Positions 1-6,198 of a DNA stretch of 6,648 nt are shown here, piece after piece. The position numbers and the translations under genes were made by a program. Numbering within the stretch: the stretch's first letter is position 1; every line of letters begins with the position of its first letter. The notes under the pieces are model-generated. The model ran no database searches. It was not told the origin of the DNA and saw nothing but the letters and a program-made list of their open reading frames with translations. The DNA lies in NCBI GenBank assembly GCA_018644745.1, contig JABGPX010000651.1, forward strand, positions 1 to 6,648, written 5' to 3'. The stretch comes from Spirochaetales bacterium. GTDB lineage: Bacteria > Spirochaetota > Spirochaetia > ARS1246.

Positions 1-734
1 ATGGCCTTCGGCTGATCCGACATAAATATATTGCGGCCGAAAATAATGCCCCGTGCTCCTTGATTAATGCTGTCGGCGGCTTTCTTCAATACATCTAAAT
101 CGCTATTGAGTTTATCGGCACCGATAGTGAATGCAGGTACCGGCAGGTTGTCTACCACTTCCTGGAAATTTACCGTGAGAAAACACTTGATAAGGTCCGC
201 ACCAAGTTCGGCCATTACGCGGGTAACCCGCTTCACTTTCTGCTGTACCTCTTCGGGAGTCATATCCTGGTGTTCAACGACATAACACTCGCCGATGAGA
301 GGTATGCCAAGCTTTTCTTTCTGGCGCACCACTTCAGAAAAGACCCTTACATTTTCGGTTTCCATCTCTTCGTTTTCATTCTCGAGAAAAAGAGAACAGA
401 TCACCATCTCACCGCCGGCTTCAACGGCTTCCTCGACCTCCGTAGCGATAGTGGTAAATCCCTTTCGGTAGTTCAATGGGTAGTAAAAAGACGATGTCCA
501 GTTAATCCTGATCACGGGAATTGGGCAGCTTCTCCGATTTAAAAGATCGCCATGCCGCTTGAGCATAAAACGAGGCAGAAGGAGAGCGTCGGTATCCATG
601 CAGCTTACAATCGCCTTCTCGGCGTTCTCAATACCCGGCTGATCACCATATTCCATTACATGATCGAGAGCCGATATTACTAGATTTTTCTTACCATCGA
701 AGACTCTCGCAATACGTGTGCTAATTCCTGACAT
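1..734 (-). CDS. Class I aldolase, DeoC/FbaB/LsrF type (3' end beyond window)
   Basis: The reading frame starts at ATG 734-732 and is open to the left edge, giving 244 residues without a stop. A strong Shine-Dalgarno, AGGAAGGAGT, lies at 739-748, about 5 nt before the start. The fold signature is that of the (beta/alpha)8 Schiff-base aldolases: SALDH near residue 21 with the early Asp (D24), GADLIKCF at 178-185 with the presumed Schiff-base Lys K183, and the phosphate-binding end GARGIIFGRN at 226-235. GEC at 148-150 places an acidic residue on the strand before the catalytic Lys. Relatives are about 260-290 aa, so roughly 20-45 residues are missing. By family it should cleave, or thiolyse, a phosphorylated ketose. 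As the last visible gene of an isomerase-kinase operon, the likely role is splitting the sugar phosphate made by the upstream kinase into two C2-C4 fragments. Fructose-bisphosphate, LsrF-like and sulfofructose-phosphate-like substrates cannot be separated from sequence alone. Confidence 0.85.
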   Translation of the reverse strand, partial: MSGISTRIARVFDGKKNLVISALDHVMEYGDQPGIENAEKAIVSCMDTDALLLPRFMLKRHGDLLNRRSCPIPVIRINWTSSFYYPLNYRKGFTTIATEVEEAVEAGGEMVICSLFLENENEEMETENVRVFSEVVRQKEKLGIPLIGECYVVEHQDMTPEEVQQKVKRVTRVMAELGADLIKCFLTVNFQEVVDNLPVPAFTIGADKLNSDLDVLKKAADSINQGARGIIFGRNIFMSDQPKA

Positions 735-738
735 AAAT

Positions 739-748
739 ACTCCTTCCT
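739..748 (-). promoter_or_regulatory. Strong ribosome binding site of the aldolase gene
   Basis: The minus strand reads AGGAAGGAGT and lies 4-5 nt before ATG 734. It is the best Shine-Dalgarno match in the operon and fixes the start. The 38-bp gap between kinase stop and aldolase start holds no obvious hairpin or promoter, so the gene is probably co-transcribed. Confidence 0.75.
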
Positions 749-772
749 GTTTTGGGTCGCTTTCGTATCAAA

Positions 773-2227
773 TTAATCGAGTTCGAACTTCTGACAGAAC
801 TCTTTGTAAATATCCATATATCGCAGGGTTTGCACCGGCGTTGGATCAATTATCCGCTCTCCTGACTTCATGGCTTCCCATCCGTCTGCAAGATTGGTAA
901 AAAAACCGGTGCCGATGCCCGCCATAATCGCCGCACCCAGAGCGCCGGCATGGGCTCCGGTTTCGGGAATTGAGATCCGGGTGCCGAGTATCGCGGAGAG
1001 AATCTCCGGCCATACCGGGCTCTTGGTCGGACCGCCGACCATGACGATTCTCTGCATTCCGGATTCGAGAGCCCCGTCCAATTTGTCCATCTTCTGTTTC
1101 ATAAGGAAGGCACAGCCTTCCATAACGGCTCTGGCAAAGGCGCTGTCATCAACTTCGGTACCGATATCCGCGATTTCATCGGCCGCCTGTTTCCATGGAT
1201 CGATCAGAAGCCCTCCGGCTCCGGCCTCGGATTTCATGGCTTCTCGATCAAACCGGGCATAAAGGTCAGGGATGTCGCCGAACCGCGCCTTCAGCAACCC
1301 GTCGATTTTAGCAGCCACAGCCGTGAGAGCGAACATCACCCCCCAGCATCCCTGGGGGGACAAGAATGGATCCACAATCATGCCGTTTTCAGGACCGATA
1401 TTCCTGTCGTGAACCGGCGCAAATGCCACCCATGAGGTGCCGGCGGAGATGAGAACATCCCCTTCCTCAAAAATACCCGTGCTGCGCGCGGCGGAGGGGT
1501 GATCAAAAGAACCGGTAACAACCATAGTTCCGCCTGTCAGTCCGGTTGCTTCGCAGATATCGGCCAGGAGCTTACCCGCGGCTGATCCGGAAGGCAGAAT
1601 TTCTGGAAGGTTCGATTCATCGACTCCGAGGAAATCGAGCAGATATGTATTCCAGGTTCGTGAAATTTGATCCTGAAGGTAAAAAGTGGTTGCCTTCGAA
1701 GGATCCACAACAAGCCTGCCGCAGAGCCGGTAGTACAGATAGTCGTTGTTCATAGCGAAATAGCGGGCGCTCTTCCACACATCCGGCCGAAAGTCTCGGA
1801 TCCAAGCCAGATGGGCCAGCGGAAATCCGCCGCTCCACGGCCAGCCTGCATCCTGATATATTCGCTCCGCGTTCAATTCGGGCCACAGCTCTGCCGCTTT
1901 TCCCGCCGACCGGCCATCGAGCCAGCTGATTGTATTCATTACCGGCCGGTAATCCGAATCAAGCAGCAGGGTGTTTCCGCTGGCGGCGGCAAAACTGATA
2001 GCCTTCACGCTCTGCGGATTACCGGAGACGTCAGCCAGTTCGCGTATGATGTCCACGACATTGTCGAAGTATAAATCCGGATCGATCTCTAGATAATTCT
2101 CGTCGGTATGAATGAGCGACACCGGCCGCGAAGCCTTACCAAGTATGGTTCCACGGGTATCTGTCAGCACGGCTTTCACCGCGCTGGTGCCGAGATCAAA
2201 TCCGATGAGCTGGACTCCATGGTTCAT
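773..2227 (-). CDS. FGGY-family carbohydrate kinase
   Basis: ATP-dependent sugar kinase of the two-domain FGGY (actin/hexokinase-fold) family, 484 aa from ATG 2227, a normal family length. The N-terminal phosphate-1 motif GFDLGTSAVK is at 9-18. SWLDGR at 101-106 matches the substrate-binding W-x-D-x-R motif. GSFDHPSAA has the presumed catalytic Asp D242, followed by the GTS phosphate-2 motif at 263-265. VGGPTKSPVW near 397-406 and AHAGALGAA near 425-433 form the C-terminal adenosine-binding region. The frame stays open upstream to ATG 2341 and ATG 2284, but conserved sequence begins at GVQLIGFDLG. ATG 2227 lies 10 nt after the preceding gene's stop, so I prefer it. No good Shine-Dalgarno precedes it, which suggests translational coupling. 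It resembles xylulose/fuculose/rhamnulose kinases in general; the substrate is not determinable. It presumably phosphorylates the ketose from the isomerase. Confidence 0.88.
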   Translation of the reverse strand: MNHGVQLIGFDLGTSAVKAVLTDTRGTILGKASRPVSLIHTDENYLEIDPDLYFDNVVDIIRELADVSGNPQSVKAISFAAASGNTLLLDSDYRPVMNTISWLDGRSAGKAAELWPELNAERIYQDAGWPWSGGFPLAHLAWIRDFRPDVWKSARYFAMNNDYLYYRLCGRLVVDPSKATTFYLQDQISRTWNTYLLDFLGVDESNLPEILPSGSAAGKLLADICEATGLTGGTMVVTGSFDHPSAARSTGIFEEGDVLISAGTSWVAFAPVHDRNIGPENGMIVDPFLSPQGCWGVMFALTAVAAKIDGLLKARFGDIPDLYARFDREAMKSEAGAGGLLIDPWKQAADEIADIGTEVDDSAFARAVMEGCAFLMKQKMDKLDGALESGMQRIVMVGGPTKSPVWPEILSAILGTRISIPETGAHAGALGAAIMAGIGTGFFTNLADGWEAMKSGERIIDPTPVQTLRYMDIYKEFCQKFELD

Positions 2228-2237
2228 ATGCAGCGCA

Positions 2238-3293
2238 TCAGCCGGTGAAAGTGTAGCCGGATGCTTCGATAAAAGCTCTGGCATTATTATAGAAGATATC
2301 TTCGAGGTCGCTGTCGCTGAGACCGGTCTCATCCGCCGCACCCAGAATCGACTTTATCTCTTCATAGAGAAAAAAGGTAAGGCTGTCAGCGTCCGCACCC
2401 TCGGTTTCCCGCATGTTTTTATCCGCGGAAACATCGCCGTACAGCCCTTTGGGTACAACATTGATATAAATCCCGTCCTCACATATCCTGCGCATCCGCA
2501 TTCTGGTAATACCCAGGTCGCTTCCAAACAGCAAGCGCTTGGGACCAAGGGCCTCAATGGTCCGGGCAAATACCCATGCATTGGTGTTGGCGGACAGATC
2601 AAACACCAGCCGCTCAGTCTTGGAAAGGATTTCAAGAGAATCAGCCACGTCCTCGTTACAATAGGCCCGGCCCACGTGAGCGAGGATGAGATGAAGGTCT
2701 TTATATTTTTTTTCTATCTCGAGAATTTGAGCAATATTTACCGGATCCCGCAGCCGTTTAGATCTCGGTATATGCAGCATGACAATCAGACCAAGACGAT
2801 CCACTACCTCGAGATGAGCGGGGGGTAGAAAATCATATATCCTCACCTCATCCCCGGGAAGATAGGATGGCGCATTGTTGAGATACACCTTAATTCCCTG
2901 ACGTTTATCGGAGATCAGCCGCTCCGCGAGCAGCTCAGGGCTCCACGACGGATGGACATATAGCAGCGAAGGCACGTTAGCCTTCTGTGCCGCGTCGAGA
3001 GAGCAGGCATTCAGTTCTTCAATCATATCAATCGGTGTAACACCGGAGAAAATCAATGGCGTTACCTGCATATCAGGAAACATAAGGCGATAGGTCTCCT
3101 GAAGATCCTCAATCGGGTTTACCGCGACAACACGGGCGGGCCAGGTAACCAGGCGCTGATCAGTCTTCTCACCTTCGTCCTTGCGGGAATGGGTCCACAC
3201 ATGGGTATGACAATCGATCATTTTTGCAGGAAGTCGATTTTTAAACTCCTGCTCATAGCATTTCCGATCGATATCCTTAATTTCAAACAACAT
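2238..3293 (-). CDS. Amidohydrolase_2-family TIM-barrel metal-dependent hydrolase
   Basis: A 351-aa protein. The metal-binding motif MIDCHTHVW at 25-33 gives H29 and H31 on the first barrel strand. Further candidate ligands or active-site residues are H114 (YVHPSW), H174 (VMLHIPR), H206 (LILAHVGR) and D259 (LLFGSD). The C-terminal DLEDIFYNNARAF helix is typical of the amidohydrolase_2 group (COG2159/COG3618-like), which includes decarboxylases, lactonases such as L-fuconolactonase, and many orphans. The start ATG 3293 follows the isomerase stop by 4 nt, with AGGAG at 3303-3307 inside the isomerase's last codons, so the two are translationally coupled. Its role in an isomerase-kinase-aldolase route is unclear. 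It could hydrolyse a lactone, ester or amide that releases the sugar, act as an epimerase-like enzyme, or remove a damaged side product. The family assignment is firm and the function is inference. Confidence 0.82.
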   Translation of the reverse strand: MLFEIKDIDRKCYEQEFKNRLPAKMIDCHTHVWTHSRKDEGEKTDQRLVTWPARVVAVNPIEDLQETYRLMFPDMQVTPLIFSGVTPIDMIEELNACSLDAAQKANVPSLLYVHPSWSPELLAERLISDKRQGIKVYLNNAPSYLPGDEVRIYDFLPPAHLEVVDRLGLIVMLHIPRSKRLRDPVNIAQILEIEKKYKDLHLILAHVGRAYCNEDVADSLEILSKTERLVFDLSANTNAWVFARTIEALGPKRLLFGSDLGITRMRMRRICEDGIYINVVPKGLYGDVSADKNMRETEGADADSLTFFLYEEIKSILGAADETGLSDSDLEDIFYNNARAFIEASGYTFTG

Positions 3294-3297
3294 AATC

Positions 3298-4695
3298 CTA
3301 TACTCCTTCGGTTACGATTTTATAATCAAACCCGAGCAGCTTGCTGAACACCGAGAGTTTGTAGAGCAGGTTGCCCCTGGCAATGAAGATATGATGCCCT
3401 CCCCCGACGGCGGCATACTTCTCGAGAAAATCACCGACATCCATTCTGGTGCCCACCTGATAATGAGGTCCTACTATTTCATCAAGAATCGGTTCATCGA
3501 GAATATCGAGTAAACCTGCTACCAATCGATAGCCGCCCTCGCGAACAGGCGAAAGGTTCACGAAAGTCACCTCGCCCGGCTCGGCCCGGAATCGATAGAT
3601 AACACTCCGAAAAGGATTGAGCAGATTTTCTCGGCTAATCAAATAAGAGGTTGAACCCTTCTTAATAAAGCGGCTGTCGGCCTCGCCCATATGACTCATC
3701 AATATCCGGTTATTCTTCCAATCGGCGCAGAAAAACTCATCGAACTTCGCGGCCTCGGACATGGCGTTGAGGGGCCGGCCAAGCGTCGCGGTAAGCACAT
3801 CTCCCTCGCCGCCGTAGCCGATGCCGGAGGAGATCAAACCGCTGCATCCATAAAACGGTGTCGGCATTCCGTCGCCGATATGCTGAAAGTTCATGGTATA
3901 TCCGGTGAGGTTCTCTTCGTCGGTTATCTTTCTCAGGGCCAGATATCCCCGAACCGCCTGTTCATGCTCTTCGTTGGAAATTCCGGAAACGTCCCACGAT
4001 GAAGCGTCCTGCTGAATCCGATCTTTTACGGCGTTCTCATCCGCAGCCGCCGCCTCGGTTATAATCCTGTCTACTTTGATGTCGCATACTTGAGTATTAA
4101 ACTGATCGGACAAAACGTCGAAATCTACCGAGAAGTCTCCCATTCCTTCAAAAGGACTGCCGGTAATTCCCACTTTCTGATTCTTCATTAAGGCCGCGCC
4201 CCTAAAAGCGGATACCGTATCATCAAACTTATAACCGAAAACTTCATCATCCATGTGACCGGAGATCGCGGTAAACAGAACGTTTCGCGATTTCAGAACA
4301 CTCGTTAGATCCATCACACCGTGTATACCATGGTTACGCATGAGATAGTCATCTTTCATTCCATCAAAACCGGCTTCCGGTGTGGTGTCGAGAACCAAGA
4401 GAGGAAGATTCAATCCCTCGAGAAAATCGGCGATAAGAAAACTCGGTGAATAACACAGGTGCAGTGTTACCACGAAAGAGACATTCTCTTCAGCAAACAT
4501 CCGCGAAGCTTTCTCAACATGAGGCGCGTCAAACACGGTACCGGGAGTAACTACAGATACCCCGCAAGATTCGAGTTTTGATTGAACCGCTTGAATAAAA
4601 GGCGTAAAAATATCATGCCCGCCTGGGTTTGCATCGTCATACAGCTTGAGATAAAGAGGAATAAATCCTGCTTTTACGCTATTTTTCGGCATCAT
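3298..4695 (-). CDS. L-arabinose/L-fucose isomerase-fold sugar isomerase
   Basis: A 465-aa cytosolic protein of the AraA/FucI superfamily, which interconverts aldoses and ketoses with a divalent metal. The Rossmann-like N-terminal part includes NHGIHGVMDL at 121-130. GIGYGGEGDVLTA at 291-303 holds E297, FDEFF at 318-322 holds E320, ILMSHMGEA at 331-339 holds H335, and VGGGHH at 430-435 holds H434/H435. These align by eye with the metal/catalytic set E306, E333, H350 and H450 of E. coli AraA, so the enzyme looks intact. It is somewhat shorter than AraA (about 500 aa) and diverged, so a symbol is not justified. There are two adjacent ATGs; GGAGGT at 4699-4704 sits 4 nt before the first and 7 nt before the second, so translation may start one codon later. 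It is the first gene of the operon, directly behind the promoter, and presumably supplies the ketose for the kinase. Confidence 0.87.
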   Translation of the reverse strand: MMPKNSVKAGFIPLYLKLYDDANPGGHDIFTPFIQAVQSKLESCGVSVVTPGTVFDAPHVEKASRMFAEENVSFVVTLHLCYSPSFLIADFLEGLNLPLLVLDTTPEAGFDGMKDDYLMRNHGIHGVMDLTSVLKSRNVLFTAISGHMDDEVFGYKFDDTVSAFRGAALMKNQKVGITGSPFEGMGDFSVDFDVLSDQFNTQVCDIKVDRIITEAAAADENAVKDRIQQDASSWDVSGISNEEHEQAVRGYLALRKITDEENLTGYTMNFQHIGDGMPTPFYGCSGLISSGIGYGGEGDVLTATLGRPLNAMSEAAKFDEFFCADWKNNRILMSHMGEADSRFIKKGSTSYLISRENLLNPFRSVIYRFRAEPGEVTFVNLSPVREGGYRLVAGLLDILDEPILDEIVGPHYQVGTRMDVGDFLEKYAAVGGGHHIFIARGNLLYKLSVFSKLLGFDYKIVTEGV

Positions 4696-4722
4696 CGGAC
4701 CTCCATTTCGGTCGGTGAAATC

Positions 4723-4751
4723 ATCCTAACACTGGGTAGGTACTGAGTCAA
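4723..4751 (-). promoter_or_regulatory. Sigma70-type promoter of the sugar operon
   Basis: On the minus strand TTGACT (4751-4746) and TAGGAT (4728-4723) are separated by exactly 17 bp. They match the -35 and -10 consensus at 5 of 6 and 4 of 6 positions. Transcription would start near 4716, leaving a leader of about 20 nt that contains the GGAGGT ribosome binding site. No other comparably good promoter is visible between the operon genes. Confidence 0.65.
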
Positions 4752-4770
4752 TCACAACTTTGATCACTAC
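4751..4770. promoter_or_regulatory. Possible operator: direct repeat next to the -35 box
   Basis: ATCACAAC (4751-4758) and ATCACTAC (4763-4770) are the same 8-mer with one mismatch, spaced 12 bp start to start, about one helical turn. The first copy touches the -35 hexamer. The second includes the palindrome TGATCA. A position just upstream of the promoter suits a sugar-responsive regulator, but no regulator gene is in the window. This is inference from position and repetition only. Confidence 0.25.
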
Positions 4771-4782
4771 AATGTAAAAAAT

Positions 4783-4850
4783 GATTAGCCTGTGCAAAAG
4801 AGCCCAGGTTTAGAACGCAGCGGAGCATATATTTCTTGCTATAGGCCGTT
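4783..4850 (-). repeat. Degenerate attC-like hairpin at the end of the cassette region
   Basis: The arms GATTAGCCTGTGCAAAAGAG (4783-4802) and about 4831-4850 (ATTTCTTGCTATAGGCCGTT) are imperfectly complementary. The inside contains AGCGGAGCATATATTT (4819-4834), an exact 16-bp copy of 6410-6425 in the attC-like region upstream. The outer core boxes do not match RYYYAAC/GTTRRRY well, so it may no longer recombine. It overlaps the last codons of the phosphatase remnant and ends about 30 bp before the -35 box of the sugar operon. It could also act as a weak terminator. Confidence 0.4.
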
Positions 4851-5259
4851 CGCCAAAGCATCCGTATACAATTCTTTCATTGCTATACATGACAAATCGT
4901 TGAATTGTAATTCTATTAACAAAGGCATCTTCTCCGCATTGGATTGAAAATATTCAAAATGAAATTGAGCATCGTAGAAATTTAGAATAGTACACAAAGC
5001 AGTTCCATGTGTTCCTATAACAATATTTTGATTTTGATGATTACTCAGAATCTTTTCGATTTCATTGATATTTCGTTCCTGAACTTCATGTAATGGTTCA
5101 CCATTTTCAATTCTGAAATCAAAATCAAGCCATTGTTTTTACGCGTATGTAAGAAAACCCTCTATCCAACAACCAATCTTTCTCTCTTGCAGATTCCGTG
5201 TCCGATGACCTCTCGGTTAACGAAATAGAATTGTAACTTATCAATTGATGTAGTAAGGT
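4839..5259 (-). pseudogene. Histidine-phosphatase (phosphoglycerate-mutase-like) remnant, frameshifted
   Basis: The minus strand encodes the C-terminal two thirds of a His-phosphatase-superfamily protein, ending in TAG 4841-4839. A well-kept segment reads QWLDFDFRIENGEPLHEVQ and is followed by VIGTHGTALCTILN, which holds the second catalytic-site His. The upstream part (LTER, then DWLLDRGFSYIRVK) is one frame off. Removing one A from the A5 run at 5136-5140 joins them as IRVK-QWLDF. No N-terminal RHG/RHA motif is seen in any frame upstream; a stop at 5262-5260 closes the frame and unrelated sequence follows. The gene therefore seems both 5'-truncated and frameshifted. Such phosphatases are common cassette or accessory genes. 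A sequencing error could explain the shift but not the missing N-terminus. Confidence 0.65.
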
Positions 5260-5278
5260 TCATGATATCATCGTTCAA

Positions 5279-5470
5279 TCAGCGACAACCTTTCTGACAC
5301 GCAATAGCATTACCTCGTTCTCCGAGAAAGTTGATACAGCGGCTAAAGGCATCTGCTTTGGATTCTGCTTCATCACCCAAATAGGTAGCTTCTGCGGGCT
5401 GCATCGTCATTTTCTGAAGACGATCAGGTAAAGGAGCCCAGCAGTGCCGATCGCTCGAATCAAAGAGCAT
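5279..5470 (-). CDS. Hypothetical 63-aa ORF, probable gene fragment
   Basis: ATG 5470 to TGA 5281-5279, on the same strand as its neighbours. I do not recognise it. The residues are fairly polar (for example LQKMTMQPAEATYLGDEAES) with three Cys towards the C-terminus, no signal peptide and no membrane segment. There is no ribosome binding site before the ATG, and the open frame continues upstream to a TAG near 5520 without a better start. It is GC-richer than the toxin-antitoxin unit. It lies between decayed sequence and the phosphatase remnant, so it is more likely a fragment of a lost gene than a functional one. Confidence 0.3.
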   Translation of the reverse strand: MLFDSSDRHCWAPLPDRLQKMTMQPAEATYLGDEAESKADAFSRCINFLGERGNAIACQKGCR

Positions 5471-5611
5471 TGTAGTGGGGATGAACCGTCCCGATATTGG
5501 GAATAAAGAAAGGTATCTTTGCTAGCTCAGAAAAAGGTATCCTAGACCTAAAAAAGTGAATCCTCCGAAACCGAGTCAAGGATGGCGAGGCAGAAAAGAA
5601 TCAGGAATTGA
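5471..5611. other. Gene-free stretch with GGTATC repeats
   Basis: About 140 bp between the attC at 5612-5703 and the 63-aa ORF. I see no gene here. AAAGGTATC occurs at 5509-5517 and 5533-5541, each followed within a few bases by CTAG, and a looser third copy (AAAAAAGTGAATCC) follows at about 5551-5564. Near 5488-5501 an imperfect palindrome (CCCGATATTGGG) precedes the repeats. Clustered short repeats of this spacing can mark a mobile-element end, but no transposase is visible. Confidence 0.3.
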
Positions 5612-5703
5612 ATTTAACGTTCCGAAAATATACGAAGTTGCTGGAGCGAAGCGCAGGCAATTTGGGTGATGCCGAAGGCGGAACCGCATATTCGTTGTTA
5701 AGT
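5612..5703 (-). repeat. attC recombination site closing the toxin-antitoxin cassette
   Basis: The minus strand begins ACTTAAC (5703-5697) and ends GTTAAAT (5618-5612). Both are exact fits to the integron core boxes RYYYAAC and GTTRRRY, 92 bp in total, within the known attC size range. Inside them, AACGAATATGCGG near the start pairs imperfectly with CGTATATTTTCGGAACG near the end, leaving unpaired bases as attC sites do. The centre carries GGAGCGAAGCG on the plus strand (5643-5653), also present at 6403-6413. It starts 19 bp after the antitoxin stop, the normal place for attC behind a cassette gene. It could alternatively be only a terminator-like palindrome, but the exact core boxes argue for attC. 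Confidence 0.6.
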
Positions 5704-5722
5704 GATTTTTCTTCGCCGTCTG

Positions 5723-5932
5723 TCACTCTTCAAGCAAATCGTCAGCAGAGATAAACTCTGGATTCTCTTTATTTTCAATGTGCTCCTCAATGAGCTTTAA
5801 ATCTTGTATGTCTTCATAAAGCTCGTACATAGACTTCTTAAAAAGAGAGGATTTATCTTCATGAAAATAATCAGCTAAAAAAGATAGAATCTTTTCTTCA
5901 TCTTCATTTAAACGGACACTTACTACGGCCAT
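5723..5932 (-). CDS. RHH-type (RelB-like, DUF6290-like) antitoxin
   Basis: A 69-aa acidic protein. The N-terminal MAVVSVRLNEDEEKIL is the beta-strand and first helix of a ribbon-helix-helix DNA-binding domain; HEDKSSLFKKSMYELYEDI forms the second helix and linker. The C-terminal part (about 47-69, ending FISADDLLEE) is the acidic tail expected to wrap the toxin. ATG 5932 overlaps the toxin's last codons by 10 nt. GGAGG (5943-5947) and AGGA just before the start lie inside the toxin gene, so antitoxin translation is coupled to it. The usual role is to neutralise the toxin and, as RHH dimer, repress the operon promoter. Assignment rests on family features and the toxin neighbour. Confidence 0.82.
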   Translation of the reverse strand: MAVVSVRLNEDEEKILSFLADYFHEDKSSLFKKSMYELYEDIQDLKLIEEHIENKENPEFISADDLLEE

Positions 5933-6192
5933 TTCCTATATACCTCCGATCTTTTTGCAATTGCATGGACATAAAAGTTTTGATCTTCGATTGTAAATAT
6001 TGCCCTGTACTTTCCCTTTCGCAATCGATAGTACTCTTTGGAAGAACTACTTTTTAGCTGTTTGATATCAAAAAGATTCAAATCTTTTGTCTGATCAAGA
6101 GATTGGAATACATGAGTAAAAAGCTTTACGACTTCTTTTGGGATCAGCCCTTTCTTAATGTCCTTTTTGATATCTTTATCATAGAAGACCAC
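5923..6192 (-). CDS. RelE/ParE-superfamily toxin
   Basis: An 89-aa basic protein. YYRLRKGKYRAIF at 54-66 and the end RSEVYRKWP at 81-89 are the conserved strands of the RelE/ParE fold, with R56, R58, R63, R81 and Y85 as candidate RNA-contacting or structural residues. The N-terminal helical part (DKDIKKDIKKGLIPKEVV) is usual. Members are ribosome-dependent mRNA endonucleases (RelE) or gyrase inhibitors (ParE); the sequence does not decide between them. The start is a GTG at 6192 without a clear ribosome binding site. The frame extends only four codons further (TAC ATT GTA GTC) to a TAG, so the true start is GTG or a rarer codon nearby. Toxin precedes antitoxin, the reverse of relBE and like higBA. 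Confidence 0.82.
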   Translation of the reverse strand: MVFYDKDIKKDIKKGLIPKEVVKLFTHVFQSLDQTKDLNLFDIKQLKSSSSKEYYRLRKGKYRAIFTIEDQNFYVHAIAKRSEVYRKWP

Positions 6193-6198
6193 GACTAC

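Noticed and set aside
870..1262. 130-codon plus-strand open frame
   Set aside because: Antisense to the conserved kinase C-terminal region; composition is that of a shadow frame.
1..2227. LsrK/LsrF-type autoinducer-2 processing
   Set aside because: An FGGY kinase next to an LsrF-like aldolase suggested it, but the kinase motifs are generic FGGY rather than LsrK-like, and an AraA-fold isomerase has no place in that pathway.
2112..2828. 238-codon open frame on the plus strand
   Set aside because: It lies antisense over the hydrolase and kinase genes, which have strong family motifs; it has no ribosome binding site and no recognisable domain.
3691..4002. 103-codon plus-strand open frame
   Set aside because: Antisense to the isomerase active-site region, with no independent support.
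5164..5262. Short minus-strand ORF starting MNLTTSIDKL
   Set aside because: Only 33 codons, overlapping in another frame the phosphatase remnant that aligns better with the family (LTER then DWLLD); no ribosome binding site.
5471..5611. tRNA, small RNA or riboswitch in the gene-free stretch
   Set aside because: No cloverleaf, no known riboswitch core and no promoter-terminator pair could be recognised.
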